Below, one piece after another: positions 20,737-29,433 of a stretch of 45,113 bases of DNA (the first letter of the stretch is position 1; each line of letters starts with the position of its first letter). The notes under the pieces were generated by a model. It was given only the letters and a program-made list of their open reading frames with translations, had not been told where the DNA came from and made no database searches. This DNA is from Sulfurimonas sp. (GTDB taxonomy: Bacteria; Campylobacterota; Campylobacteria; Campylobacterales; Sulfurimonadaceae), in assembly GCA_027013295.1 (NCBI GenBank), contig JALUXP010000093.1, positions 1 to 45,113 on the forward strand, read 5' to 3'. The translations under genes were made by a program, and so were the position numbers.

Positions 20737-21534
20737 TTATGCTTCCTCAGTAGTAGCAGTTTCTTCTGCCTTAACTTCTTCAACTGGAGCTTCTTCAGTA
20801 GTCTCTGCAGTTTGAGCCTCCTCTATTTGAGCTTGGGCTTCTTCAGTTTGACCATCTCTTAACGCTTTACCTTCATTAATAGCTTCAGCCATCTCTTTAC
20901 AGAAAAGTTGGATAGAACGGATAGCATCATCATTACCTGGGATTGGGTAGTCGATAATATCAGGGTTACAGTTAGTATCCAATGGAGCCACAACTTTGAT
21001 GCCAAGTCTGTTAGCTTCAAGAACTGCAGTATGCTCTTTTACAGCATCGATGACAAACATCAAGTCAGGGATAACTTTCATGTTTCTGATTCCACCAAAA
21101 TAAGACTCAAGTTTCACTTTTTTACGAGAAAGCATTAATGCTTCTTTTTTTGTAAGTAGATCAATTTGACCATTTTCTTGCATCTCAGTGATGATATCAA
21201 GTTTACGGATTGATTTTTGGATAGTTGGGAAGTTAGTAAGCATACCGCCTAACCATCTGTTATCTACATAAGGCATACCACAAGAGATGGCTGCATCTCT
21301 AACAGAGTTACGCGCTTGTTTTTTTGTACCAACGAAAAGAACAGTTTTTCCTTCGTGTGCAGCATCCATAACTATTTGGTATGTGTTACGAAAGTAACGA
21401 AGAGTTTTTTGTAAATCTATAATATAGATATTTTTACGAACACCGAAAATGTATTTTTTCATTTTTGGGTTCCAACGACGAGTTTGGTGTCCGAAGTGTA
21501 CACCACATTCTAAAAGGTCTTTCATAGTTACCAT
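20737..21534 (-). CDS. rpsB: 30S ribosomal protein S2
   Basis: [45 protein letters not shown]...; the ORF track start at 21699 is over-extended. Acidic C-terminal tail. Confidence 0.97.
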   Translation of the reverse strand: MVTMKDLLECGVHFGHQTRRWNPKMKKYIFGVRKNIYIIDLQKTLRYFRNTYQIVMDAAHEGKTVLFVGTKKQARNSVRDAAISCGMPYVDNRWLGGMLTNFPTIQKSIRKLDIITEMQENGQIDLLTKKEALMLSRKKVKLESYFGGIRNMKVIPDLMFVIDAVKEHTAVLEANRLGIKVVAPLDTNCNPDIIDYPIPGNDDAIRSIQLFCKEMAEAINEGKALRDGQTEEAQAQIEEAQTAETTEEAPVEEVKAEETATTEEA

Positions 21535-21856
21535 AGGGTAATCCTTAAATCGCATTTTTGCGAAGAATTTATTAGTTTTACTTTGAGGATGTCGGACAAT
21601 TTCCACTAAAAAGAGGAGTTGCACTAATTTTTGACATAATCTGTTTAATACTTCCTTATCTACATTTAAAGAGAAGAAAAATCGGCGAATTATACTCAAT
21701 CTTCCTTTAATTAAAGCTTTTAGCTAAGTTTTAGAAGCATATTTAGAGATTTATAATAAATTTATCACATTTTAAAATAAGTTTTATCTTTTATCTTGTA
21801 TAGTGTTTTATTAAAAAGTATTATAGTTGATAAAGTCAATTATAAAAAGGGAAATC

Positions 21857-23512
21857 ATGAGAACACATCTTCTACTATCTTTAATATTGGCAACAATATT
21901 ATCGACCAACCTCAATGCAAAAAACATGTATGATCGAATCCAATCTATGGAAGCACAGATGAGATCTCTGCAAAAAGAGATTACAACACTTAAAGAAGCA
22001 AATGAAAAAGTTTTAGAAGCTGCTACAAAAGTCGATGAAGAAGCTGCTGCTCAAGAGGTTCAAGAGGATACTCCTGAGAATGTCTCTTCTATCGAAGATG
22101 TTTTAGCTGAAAAAGAAGATGCTGAGGATGATGCTTCTGAGGAAGAGAATAACGATGAAGAGAGTGCAGACAACGAAGATGAAGATGAATTTGAAGATGA
22201 AACTTCCATAGCAGATTTAGAGGAGAGCATCTCTGAACTTAACCGTGCTACAGGCGGAAATCACTTAAAATTTCAAGTTGACTATAGATTTGCTGCAGAT
22301 AACATTCAGTATAAGATGGCAGATGGCTCCACAGCAAAAAACAATGCCTTGCTTACCAATAGACTTTGGCTCAACATGGGCTACAAAGCAACAAACAACC
22401 TTACTTTTAAAGGGCAATTTGCTTATTATAAAGCTTTTGGTGCCCGTACAGGTATAGCTTCAACAGCTAGGATGGAAGACTTTGACTGGATAGCAAGCGA
22501 AAATCCTTATAATGATACTTTGCGTGTCCGTCAAGCCTATTTTCTTTGGCAAAGCAGAACATTTTTAGGTGCTCAGATCCCTTGGACATTTAGTATAGGG
22601 CGTCGTCCATCTACAAACGGACATCTTATAAACTTTAGAGATGATAACCATGCTTCTTCACCATTAGCACATGGTATCAATGTTGAGTTTGATGGTTTAA
22701 GCTCTAAGTTTACTTTTATCCCAGATTGGGGAACATCTATAAAACTCTGTCTAGGGCGAGGAATGAGTAATGCACAAGCAAAATTTAGCTCTACACCTTA
22801 TGCAACAAACAAAGCGACAAATCCAGCTATAGATTTAGCTGGATTGATCTTTGTACTTTATGATGATAAACAATACTCTTTCAATACAATGTATTATTTT
22901 GCAAACAATCTTATCGATGCAAATAGTGCCAACCCTGCTAGTGTTACTGGTTTTGACACTGTTGGTGGGATGCACAGTGGAACTGCAAATATCACTATAA
23001 AAGGTATTGGTGATGAGTGGAGTGACTTCCTCGATGAGAGTATCTTTTTTATCAGTGGTGCTTTTAGTAAAACAGTTCCTAACAATAAAACAAACTCACT
23101 CGGAACGAAAGGGATGCTCGGTTCAACTGACTCCAAGGTAGGTTACTCTTACTGGATTGGTACACAGTTTCCTTCCCTTCTCACAGAAGATGGAAGATGG
23201 GGACTTGAGTATAACCATGGTAGTAAATACTGGAGAGCCATCACTTATGGTGAAGATACTTTAGCAGGGTCTAAAATAGCCGCTCGTGGTGATGCGTATG
23301 AAGCATACTTTACAGAATATCTTGTTGAAGATATTCTCTCTATGCAACTTCGCTATACATACATAGATTATAAGTATAGTGGCAGTAATGGATTTTTTGG
23401 AAACACAACGGGGACGCCGATGACAATGGCTGAAGCTAAAGCTGCAGGGTATGGATCTCAGATAGCCAACAAAGCACAAGATATCCGTTTTTACATTAGA
23501 TATAGATTTTAA
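21857..23512 (+). CDS. DUF3373-type outer membrane/porin-like protein with N-terminal coiled coil and acidic linker
   Basis: Signal peptide MRTHLLLSLILATILSTNLNAKN; YDRIQSMEAQMRSLQKEITTLKEANEKVLEA coiled coil; acidic stretch; long beta-strand-rich domain ending in DIRFYIRYRF*. Confidence 0.75.
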   Translation: MRTHLLLSLILATILSTNLNAKNMYDRIQSMEAQMRSLQKEITTLKEANEKVLEAATKVDEEAAAQEVQEDTPENVSSIEDVLAEKEDAEDDASEEENNDEESADNEDEDEFEDETSIADLEESISELNRATGGNHLKFQVDYRFAADNIQYKMADGSTAKNNALLTNRLWLNMGYKATNNLTFKGQFAYYKAFGARTGIASTARMEDFDWIASENPYNDTLRVRQAYFLWQSRTFLGAQIPWTFSIGRRPSTNGHLINFRDDNHASSPLAHGINVEFDGLSSKFTFIPDWGTSIKLCLGRGMSNAQAKFSSTPYATNKATNPAIDLAGLIFVLYDDKQYSFNTMYYFANNLIDANSANPASVTGFDTVGGMHSGTANITIKGIGDEWSDFLDESIFFISGAFSKTVPNNKTNSLGTKGMLGSTDSKVGYSYWIGTQFPSLLTEDGRWGLEYNHGSKYWRAITYGEDTLAGSKIAARGDAYEAYFTEYLVEDILSMQLRYTYIDYKYSGSNGFFGNTTGTPMTMAEAKAAGYGSQIANKAQDIRFYIRYRF

Positions 23513-23575
23513 TTCCATTGGCGTAAGCGTATGGAATACTTTTCTTTACTCGTTCCCAAGTTTCACTTGGGAATG
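23512..23575. repeat. Composite of two hairpins, the second resembling widespread REP-like palindromes
   Basis: ATTCCAT (23512-23518)/ATGGAAT (23531-23537), then TTCCCAAG-TTTCA-CTTGGGAA (23553-23573) within CTCGTTCCCAAG...CTTGGGAATGCATA, in the gap between convergent genes. Confidence 0.55.
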
Positions 23576-23585
23576 CATATAAAAC

Positions 23586-24053
23586 CTAAGCTTGTAAAGC
23601 CTCTAATTCAGCTTTCACCTTAGCTACATGATCTTTAACACGCACTTTAGCAAAGACAGCTTTTACCATGCCCTCAGGGTTGATGATGAAAGTGGTGCGG
23701 ACTATACCCATATACTCTTTTCCATAGTTTTTCTTCATCTGCCAAACACCATATTCCTGCATCATTGTAGTATCTTCATCACTTAAAAGTGTGATGCCTA
23801 AACTTTTCTTCTCTATAAAACTACGATGTTTTTTAGTAGTATCAGCACTTACACCCAAGATGATAGCATCTAACTCACTAAAATCAGGTGCAGCTTCTGT
23901 AAACTCACAAGCTTCAGTTGTGCATCCGGGGGTATTATCACGAGGGTAGAAGTAGAGCACTATCCACTTACCCTTTAAGTCACGCATACATATCTCAACA
24001 TCATCTTGGTTTGCTAAGCAAAACTCTGGTGCTTTATCATCTATTTTTATCAT
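23586..24053 (-). CDS. bcp: Thioredoxin-dependent thiol peroxidase (peroxiredoxin, Bcp/PrxQ type)
   Basis: KAPEFCLANQDDVEICMRDLKGKWIVLYFYPRDNTPGCTTEACEF; 155 aa. Confidence 0.95.
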   Translation of the reverse strand: MIKIDDKAPEFCLANQDDVEICMRDLKGKWIVLYFYPRDNTPGCTTEACEFTEAAPDFSELDAIILGVSADTTKKHRSFIEKKSLGITLLSDEDTTMMQEYGVWQMKKNYGKEYMGIVRTTFIINPEGMVKAVFAKVRVKDHVAKVKAELEALQA

Positions 24054-24120
24054 TTATAAATTCCTTAATTTTATTATATTTAAAATATCTCATCTTTGTT
24101 AATTTTAACCCAATTTATTA

Positions 24121-24903
24121 TTAAAAGCTGATGCACTCTCTCTTTCTTTTTCTATAAATAGCACACTGAGAGTAACCAGCATCTTTTGCCATCTCTATTA
24201 TCTCATCACTGAACATCGCAACTTGCTCTGGTTTATGTGCATCAGAGCCAAATGTGATAGGGATATCCAACTCATAAGCTTTTTGAAGCAGAGATGCACT
24301 AGGGTAAGCCTCTTTGATAGGTTTTCTAAAACCTGAAACATTAAGTTCAAGTGTCATATCTGCTTTTTTTATCGCCATGAGTGCATCGTGGGCAAGTTCA
24401 TTGATATCTTTTTTTGGCATATATTTAAAAACCTTTATGAGGTCAAAATGCCCTACTATATCAAATAAGTTTGATTTTGCCATTTTTTCTATACTATCAA
24501 AATATTTTTGCCAAATCAGATCAATATCTTCATCTTCATAATGACCGATAAACTCAGGATTATCAAAACCCCACTCATCTATGAAATGCACTGAACCGAT
24601 AAGATAATCTACATCGGCATGTAAAACACGCTCATCCATATGTCCTGCAAGATAATCAACCTCATATCCGAGTAAAATCTCTATCTTGTCTTTGTAACGC
24701 TCTTTAACTTCTAAGATCTCTCTATAGTAAGTAAGCATCTCATGAAATTTCATACGATACTTTTGGTCAAAGTCCATGGGAGCATGGTCTGAGAAACCAA
24801 AATATTTTGTACCCATAGCTATAGCTTTTTCTATGTACTGGGAAATCTCACCCTCTGCATGGTTACAAAGAGTTGTATGGTTATGTAAATCAACTATCAT
24901 CAA
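24121..24903 (-). CDS. PHP-domain phosphatase (histidinol-phosphatase HisJ-like)
   Basis: MIVDLHNHTTLCNHAEGEISQYIEKAIAMGTKYFGFSDHAPM; DYLIGSVHFIDEWGFD; DIVGHFDLIK; FGSDAHKPEQV. Confidence 0.9.
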   Translation of the reverse strand: MMIVDLHNHTTLCNHAEGEISQYIEKAIAMGTKYFGFSDHAPMDFDQKYRMKFHEMLTYYREILEVKERYKDKIEILLGYEVDYLAGHMDERVLHADVDYLIGSVHFIDEWGFDNPEFIGHYEDEDIDLIWQKYFDSIEKMAKSNLFDIVGHFDLIKVFKYMPKKDINELAHDALMAIKKADMTLELNVSGFRKPIKEAYPSASLLQKAYELDIPITFGSDAHKPEQVAMFSDEIIEMAKDAGYSQCAIYRKRKRECISF

Positions 24904-24978
24904 ATAATCTTTTGCTTAATATTTTTATGCTATTATAGTGACAATAAATAAATTTAGCGAATTTGTAAGGGAATATAC

Positions 24979-25668
24979 ATGACTCAAGAAGAACTCGATG
25001 CGATGATGAATGGTGATATTAATGATATAGATGGGCTGGAGGTTGAAGAGGAATCTTCCTCTGAACCTTTAGCTTCAGGGGATACAAGCAAACACGATGA
25101 TAAACCTGAGGGTTACAGTGATGAAACATCACACCAGTGGCCACTTCCTGCGACTGATGAAAACAAGATGGTGCATCAGTTAGATGATGTTACAAAAGAG
25201 AGTGAAGAGAAAGCAAGTGAGATTTTTGACATCATTGAAGAGATCTCAAACAATCTAATGGAAAAAGAGGAGACACTTGCAAATATTACGAAAGCTCTGG
25301 ACTCAAATATAGCATTGTTTAAAACGCTCACTGCAAAATTTCCTGAGGTAGATACTTTTGCCTCACAACTCGCACAAAATGAATTTGCACTCAAAAATGC
25401 TGAGGATGCAGTAGAAACATTACAAACGAGTGGTGATTCTATCATGAGTGTGATGGACATCATGCAGTATCAAGATATACACCGCCAAAAGATAGAACGA
25501 GTTATAAATGTTATGCGTGCTCTTTCAAAGTACATGAGCACACTTTTTGAATCATCTGTAAAAGATGAAGACCGTGTAAGTTCAGCACAACATATTGCTG
25601 GTGATACACACAATGATGTTGCCTCAACAGATGATATTGAAGCACTCCTTGCTCAATTTGGAAACTAA
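24979..25668 (+). CDS. cheZ: CheZ-like chemotaxis phosphatase (Campylobacterota type)
   Basis: Central helix SVMDIMQYQDIHRQKIERVINVMRALSKYM carries the CheZ-like acidic/Gln active-site pattern; N-terminal MTQEELDAMMNGD and C-terminal DDIEALLAQFGN short motifs. Confidence 0.8.
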   Translation: MTQEELDAMMNGDINDIDGLEVEEESSSEPLASGDTSKHDDKPEGYSDETSHQWPLPATDENKMVHQLDDVTKESEEKASEIFDIIEEISNNLMEKEETLANITKALDSNIALFKTLTAKFPEVDTFASQLAQNEFALKNAEDAVETLQTSGDSIMSVMDIMQYQDIHRQKIERVINVMRALSKYMSTLFESSVKDEDRVSSAQHIAGDTHNDVASTDDIEALLAQFGN

Positions 25669-26960
25669 TGGATAGAGTTGAGTTACTCTCCCCTGCAGGG
25701 ACTTTAGAGAAGTTAAAAATTGCTTTTGATTTTGGTGCTGATGCAGTCTATGGTGGAGTGAGTCACTTTTCTCTTCGCATCCGTTCTGGAAAGGAGTTCT
25801 CTTTTGAAGATTTTGAGGAGGGCATCAGCTATGCTCATTCGCGTGGTAAAAAAATCTATGCAACCATCAATGGTTTCCCCTTTAATTCGCAACTTTCACT
25901 TTTAAAAAAACATATTTTAAAGATGGCTGCGTTAGCTCCAGATGCTTTCATCGTAGCTACCCCAGGTGTACTCAAACTTTGCCATCAACTCGCTCCGCAA
26001 ATCCCTTTGCATCTCTCAACACAAGCCAATGTTATGAATGTTCTTGATGCACAAGTTTATGTCGATATGGGTGCAACTCGTATCATCACAGCTAGAGAGA
26101 TAAGTCTTAAAGACTTAGTGGAGATAAAAAAAGAGTTACCAGATTTGGAACTTGAAGTATTTGTTCATGGCTCTATGTGTTTTGCGTACAGCGGAAGATG
26201 CCTTATCTCAACACTCCAAAGTGGACGCGTACCCAACCGCGGAAGCTGTGCAAATGACTGTAGATTTGAATACGAAATGTACGCAGCTAACCCTGAGACA
26301 GGGACACTTTTTCGACTTGAAGAGGATGAGGGTGTGGGGACATACATTATGAATGCAAAAGACTTAAACCTTGCTTCACATATGAAAGAGATACTTGATA
26401 GTGGAGTGGTTGACTCTGTGAAGATAGAGGGGCGTACAAAAACTGCTTATTATGCAGCGACAACGGCAAAAGCGTATCGCATGGCAATAGATGATTATTA
26501 TGCTGGAGAGTTTGATGAGCAAAAATACCAATACGAACTCCAGTCTCTGCAAAATCGTGGTTACACAGATGCTTACTTAGTGTCTCGACCTTTTGAGAGA
26601 AATGACACACAAAGCTTAGATTTTTCCATGCAACTAGGCACCCATCAAGTGAGTGGACAAGTCACGGAAGATGGGACACACTTTATGTGCAAGTATAAAA
26701 CCCTACCAAATGATGAACTTGAGATTGTAGCTCCTTTTGATGCAAAGATTAAGTTAGTTGACAATGATGTTGGCTCTATCTATGAGAGAGAGGGGAAAGT
26801 CTATCTCAAACTCAAACAACTTCTAGCCTTAAATGGAAAGATTTTAGAATCTGTCCATAGTGGAAATACTAATCCCATAACACTTCCAAGTTCCTTGCCC
26901 CCATATACTTTTTTAAGAGTGGCTTCAACCCAGGAAATGGGTACGAATCCAAAGAAATAG
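25668..26960 (+). CDS. Peptidase U32 family protein (TrhP/RlhA-like RNA hydroxylation family)
   Basis: VELLSPAGTLEKLKIAFDFGADAVYGGVSHFSLR; EVFVHGSMCFAYSGRCLISTLQSGRVPNRGSCANDCRFEYEM; VDSVKIEGRTKTAYYAA. Confidence 0.95.
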   Translation: MDRVELLSPAGTLEKLKIAFDFGADAVYGGVSHFSLRIRSGKEFSFEDFEEGISYAHSRGKKIYATINGFPFNSQLSLLKKHILKMAALAPDAFIVATPGVLKLCHQLAPQIPLHLSTQANVMNVLDAQVYVDMGATRIITAREISLKDLVEIKKELPDLELEVFVHGSMCFAYSGRCLISTLQSGRVPNRGSCANDCRFEYEMYAANPETGTLFRLEEDEGVGTYIMNAKDLNLASHMKEILDSGVVDSVKIEGRTKTAYYAATTAKAYRMAIDDYYAGEFDEQKYQYELQSLQNRGYTDAYLVSRPFERNDTQSLDFSMQLGTHQVSGQVTEDGTHFMCKYKTLPNDELEIVAPFDAKIKLVDNDVGSIYEREGKVYLKLKQLLALNGKILESVHSGNTNPITLPSSLPPYTFLRVASTQEMGTNPKK

Positions 26961-27003
26961 AAATTAATGTATAATTTTGAAAATAAAATAGAGAAGAGGC
27001 AAG

Positions 27004-27504
27004 ATGAAATTTGTATCAATAATAATGGGTTCTAAGAGTGACTTTGAGGTGATGAAATCATGTTCAGACACATTTGAAGCATTTGGTGTAAACTATGAGA
27101 TGATTATCTCTTCAGCACACCGCTCTCCTGAGAGAACAGCTGAATATATAAAAACCGCCGAAGCTAAGGGTTCTCAATGTTTTATAGCAGCAGCTGGTAT
27201 GGCTGCACATTTAGCAGGTGTACTTTCATCAAAAACTGTTAAACCTATCATCGGTGTACCTATGAGTGCATCGGCACTTAGCGGCATAGATGCACTTCTC
27301 TCCACAGTACAGATGCCAGCTGGAATGCCAGTTGCTACAGTAGCCATAGGAAAAGCAGGTGCTATCAACTCAGCCTACTTAGCGATGCAGATGTTAGCAC
27401 TAAACAATGAAGAGTTGAGTGTAAAGTTAAAAGAAGATAGGATCAGTAAAGCAAAAAAGGTTGAGATGGATTCTATGGAGATTGAGACCATAATCGAACT
27501 ATAA
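27004..27504 (+). CDS. purE: 5-(carboxyamino)imidazole ribonucleotide mutase
   Basis: [81 protein letters not shown]; 166 aa. Confidence 0.97.
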   Translation: MKFVSIIMGSKSDFEVMKSCSDTFEAFGVNYEMIISSAHRSPERTAEYIKTAEAKGSQCFIAAAGMAAHLAGVLSSKTVKPIIGVPMSASALSGIDALLSTVQMPAGMPVATVAIGKAGAINSAYLAMQMLALNNEELSVKLKEDRISKAKKVEMDSMEIETIIEL

Positions 27505-27597
27505 GTAAGTCTTGATGGTACTAGTACCATGGGCTTCCTGCCGAAGGAAACTAAGCGTTAGCGTAAACAAAGGGATTTGTTCCTTTGTTGTACTTAT
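27501..27597. other. Potential structured intergenic element after purE
   Basis: Possible closing stem ATAAGTA (27501-27507)/TACTTAT (27591-27597); perfect 16-bp palindrome ATGGTACTAGTACCAT (27515-27530); hairpin ACAAAGGGA-TTTG-TTCCTTTGT near the 3' side. Confidence 0.45.
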
Positions 27598-27638
27598 AAT
27601 GAAAGAGGTTCCCTTAAATTTATGAAATAAATTAAAGG

Positions 27639-28115
27639 ATGAGTATGAAGTGGATGCGTGATGAAGAGTATATGGAGTTAACGGGTTTAGATTTGGATTC
27701 TATAGAAGATATGTGTGACCGTGGGAAACTCACTGTCAAAGTTGAAGATGGTGTGCGTTACATAGACCCCTCAAAAGGGACAAGCACAGTTGTTCCTGCA
27801 AAGCTTCAAGAACTCTCTGCGCGTAATACAAGTGAACTTGTTGTGCAACCAGAGTTCATAGAAAAAACAATAGGCACGATCATCAACTTACATGAGAAAG
27901 TATTAGACTCCAAGGATGAGACACTTGAAGCAGTACGCGCTGAAAATAGTTTTTTAAAAGAAGCACTTAACTCACTTCAAGAGTTATATGATGAAGACAG
28001 AAAAACTATAGCTACACTCACAGAGCAGTTAAAACTTTCTCAACATGAGGTCGAATTTATGAGAAGAAAATATAAAATGATGTGGAACAAGGCAATCGAC
28101 GAGCATACTAAATAG
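27639..28115 (+). CDS. DUF3972-type protein
   Basis: N-terminal helix-turn-helix-like WMRDEEYMELTGLDLDSIEDMCDRGKLTVKVEDGVRYIDPS followed by a long coiled coil; known in Campylobacterota. Confidence 0.7.
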   Translation: MSMKWMRDEEYMELTGLDLDSIEDMCDRGKLTVKVEDGVRYIDPSKGTSTVVPAKLQELSARNTSELVVQPEFIEKTIGTIINLHEKVLDSKDETLEAVRAENSFLKEALNSLQELYDEDRKTIATLTEQLKLSQHEVEFMRRKYKMMWNKAIDEHTK

Positions 28116-28118
28116 ACT

Positions 28119-28184
28119 AAAATGAGCTAAGCTCATTTTGACGGCATGGACTAAAGTCCCTACAACCCCCTAAAGCTACAAAAA
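28119..28184 (+). repeat. Intergenic element copy 1: palindrome - small hairpin - CAACCCCCTAAAGCTACAAAA core
   Basis: AAAATGAGC-TAA-GCTCATTTT (28119-28139), GGAC-TAAA-GTCC, then CAACCCCCTAAAGCTACAAAA (28163-28183), identical to copy 2 on the other strand. Confidence 0.7.
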
Positions 28185-28202
28185 TAAATTTTTGAGAATA
28201 TA

Positions 28203-29060
28203 ATGACTATAGATAAAGAGTGTATTGAGTGCATCATTAACCAAAGTGTTAAAGTTTCACAAGCGATAGCTGCTGATGAAAATCTCTCCAAAAAATTAAC
28301 CACTACTGTTCGCAATATGTCAAAAGATTTTTCTTTTAACGATACACCTCCAGAGATCGCTTCCTATGTTTACGAGAAGATGGCTCTTCTAGCAAATAAA
28401 ACTGACCTTTATGATGCAGTGAAAGCTCTCTCAACACAAAAAGCTCTCTCTTTTGTCCCTTTAGTCAAAGAGCATCTTAAAAACTCTCACGATAAACTTC
28501 TCACGGCAACCAAAACAGCAGTCGCTGGAAATGTCATAGACTTAGCTGCTGCTGTAGAATTTGACTTGGAAGAGGAATTGGAAAAGATTTATGATGTCGA
28601 TTTTACCTATGATGATTTGGAGAGTTTGAGATTAGAACTGCAAAGTGCTAAGAGTGTCTTAGTGATTGGCGATAATGTAGGGGAACATATCTTTGACTAT
28701 GTTTTTATCCAGACACTTCAAAACTTATATCCTAAGATAGAGTTCTCTTATATGGTGAGAGGTAACCCTATCATCAATGATGTTACGATGAAAGAAGCAT
28801 TAGAAGCTGGTTTTGACAAGCTTTGTAACTTAGTAGATAGTGGTGTAAATACACCAGGGTTTACTTATGAAAGAGCATCTTCACAAGCTAAAAAACTTTT
28901 TGATGAAGCAGACTTAGTGATAAGCAAGGGGATGGGAAATTATGAATGTATGAGTCCATCTCATAGAAAAGATATCTGTTTTTTACTCAAAGTAAAGTGC
29001 AATGTAGTTGCTGCATCTCTAGGTAAAAATCTTGGTGATATTGTTTGTAAAATGGTCTAA
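28203..29060 (+). CDS. DUF89 / damage-control phosphatase (ARMT1-like) family protein
   Basis: IDKECIECIINQSVKVSQ; SVLVIGDNVGEHIFDYVFIQTL; MVRGNPIINDVTMKEALEAGF; DLVISKGMGNYECM. Confidence 0.88.
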   Translation: MTIDKECIECIINQSVKVSQAIAADENLSKKLTTTVRNMSKDFSFNDTPPEIASYVYEKMALLANKTDLYDAVKALSTQKALSFVPLVKEHLKNSHDKLLTATKTAVAGNVIDLAAAVEFDLEEELEKIYDVDFTYDDLESLRLELQSAKSVLVIGDNVGEHIFDYVFIQTLQNLYPKIEFSYMVRGNPIINDVTMKEALEAGFDKLCNLVDSGVNTPGFTYERASSQAKKLFDEADLVISKGMGNYECMSPSHRKDICFLLKVKCNVVAASLGKNLGDIVCKMV

Positions 29061-29425
29061 TGGTGATTTACATAATCCATTTTAAGTCTATTTGCCTCTC
29101 TTTTTTTTCTCCACAACTTTAGAACAGATTTTGTTGAGAGAGAGTGTGCATTACGGCTGCTAGCTCTTTTTACTCCACTAATATATTTTTTACCAGATGG
29201 GGCTAGGCTATTGCCTCTTATCTCTGCAAGTTCATAGTTTTTTGTAACTGGGTTATACCGAAGTATCTCACCATCGGCACTCTCTATCCAATGCAAGTGT
29301 TCATCACCCCTTGGATGTCCACTAAATATCTCACCGTTTTTTTGTGTATAAACTCTTGATCCGTCTCTTGCTGGTGCACTAAAGAGTACACTTACTAAGG
29401 TAAATAAGATAAATATATATTTCAT
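29057..29425 (-). CDS. Secreted protein resembling a free-standing M6 metalloprotease N-terminal (pro)domain
   Basis: Signal peptide MKYIFILFTLVSVLFSA, then PARDGSRVYTQKNGEIFSGHPRGDEHLHWIESADGEILRYNPVTKNYELAEIRGNSLAPSGKKY, which resembles the N-terminal region of M6 metalloproteases ('TQ.DGt.f....GDE..HW.et.DGy'). Confidence 0.7.
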   Translation of the reverse strand: MKYIFILFTLVSVLFSAPARDGSRVYTQKNGEIFSGHPRGDEHLHWIESADGEILRYNPVTKNYELAEIRGNSLAPSGKKYISGVKRASSRNAHSLSTKSVLKLWRKKREANRLKMDYVNHH

Positions 29426-29433
29426 AATTTCTC

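Noticed and set aside
20276-20753. Two plus-strand ORFs (90 and 154 aa) inside tsf
   Set aside because: Antisense shadows of the EF-Ts gene; low-complexity Ser/Ala composition, no family features.
27501-27597. Possible tRNA-like fold after purE (7-bp closing stem plus internal hairpins)
   Set aside because: No T-loop consensus (GGTTCGAATCC-like), no plausible anticodon arm, and too long a spacing; kept only as an unclassified structured element.
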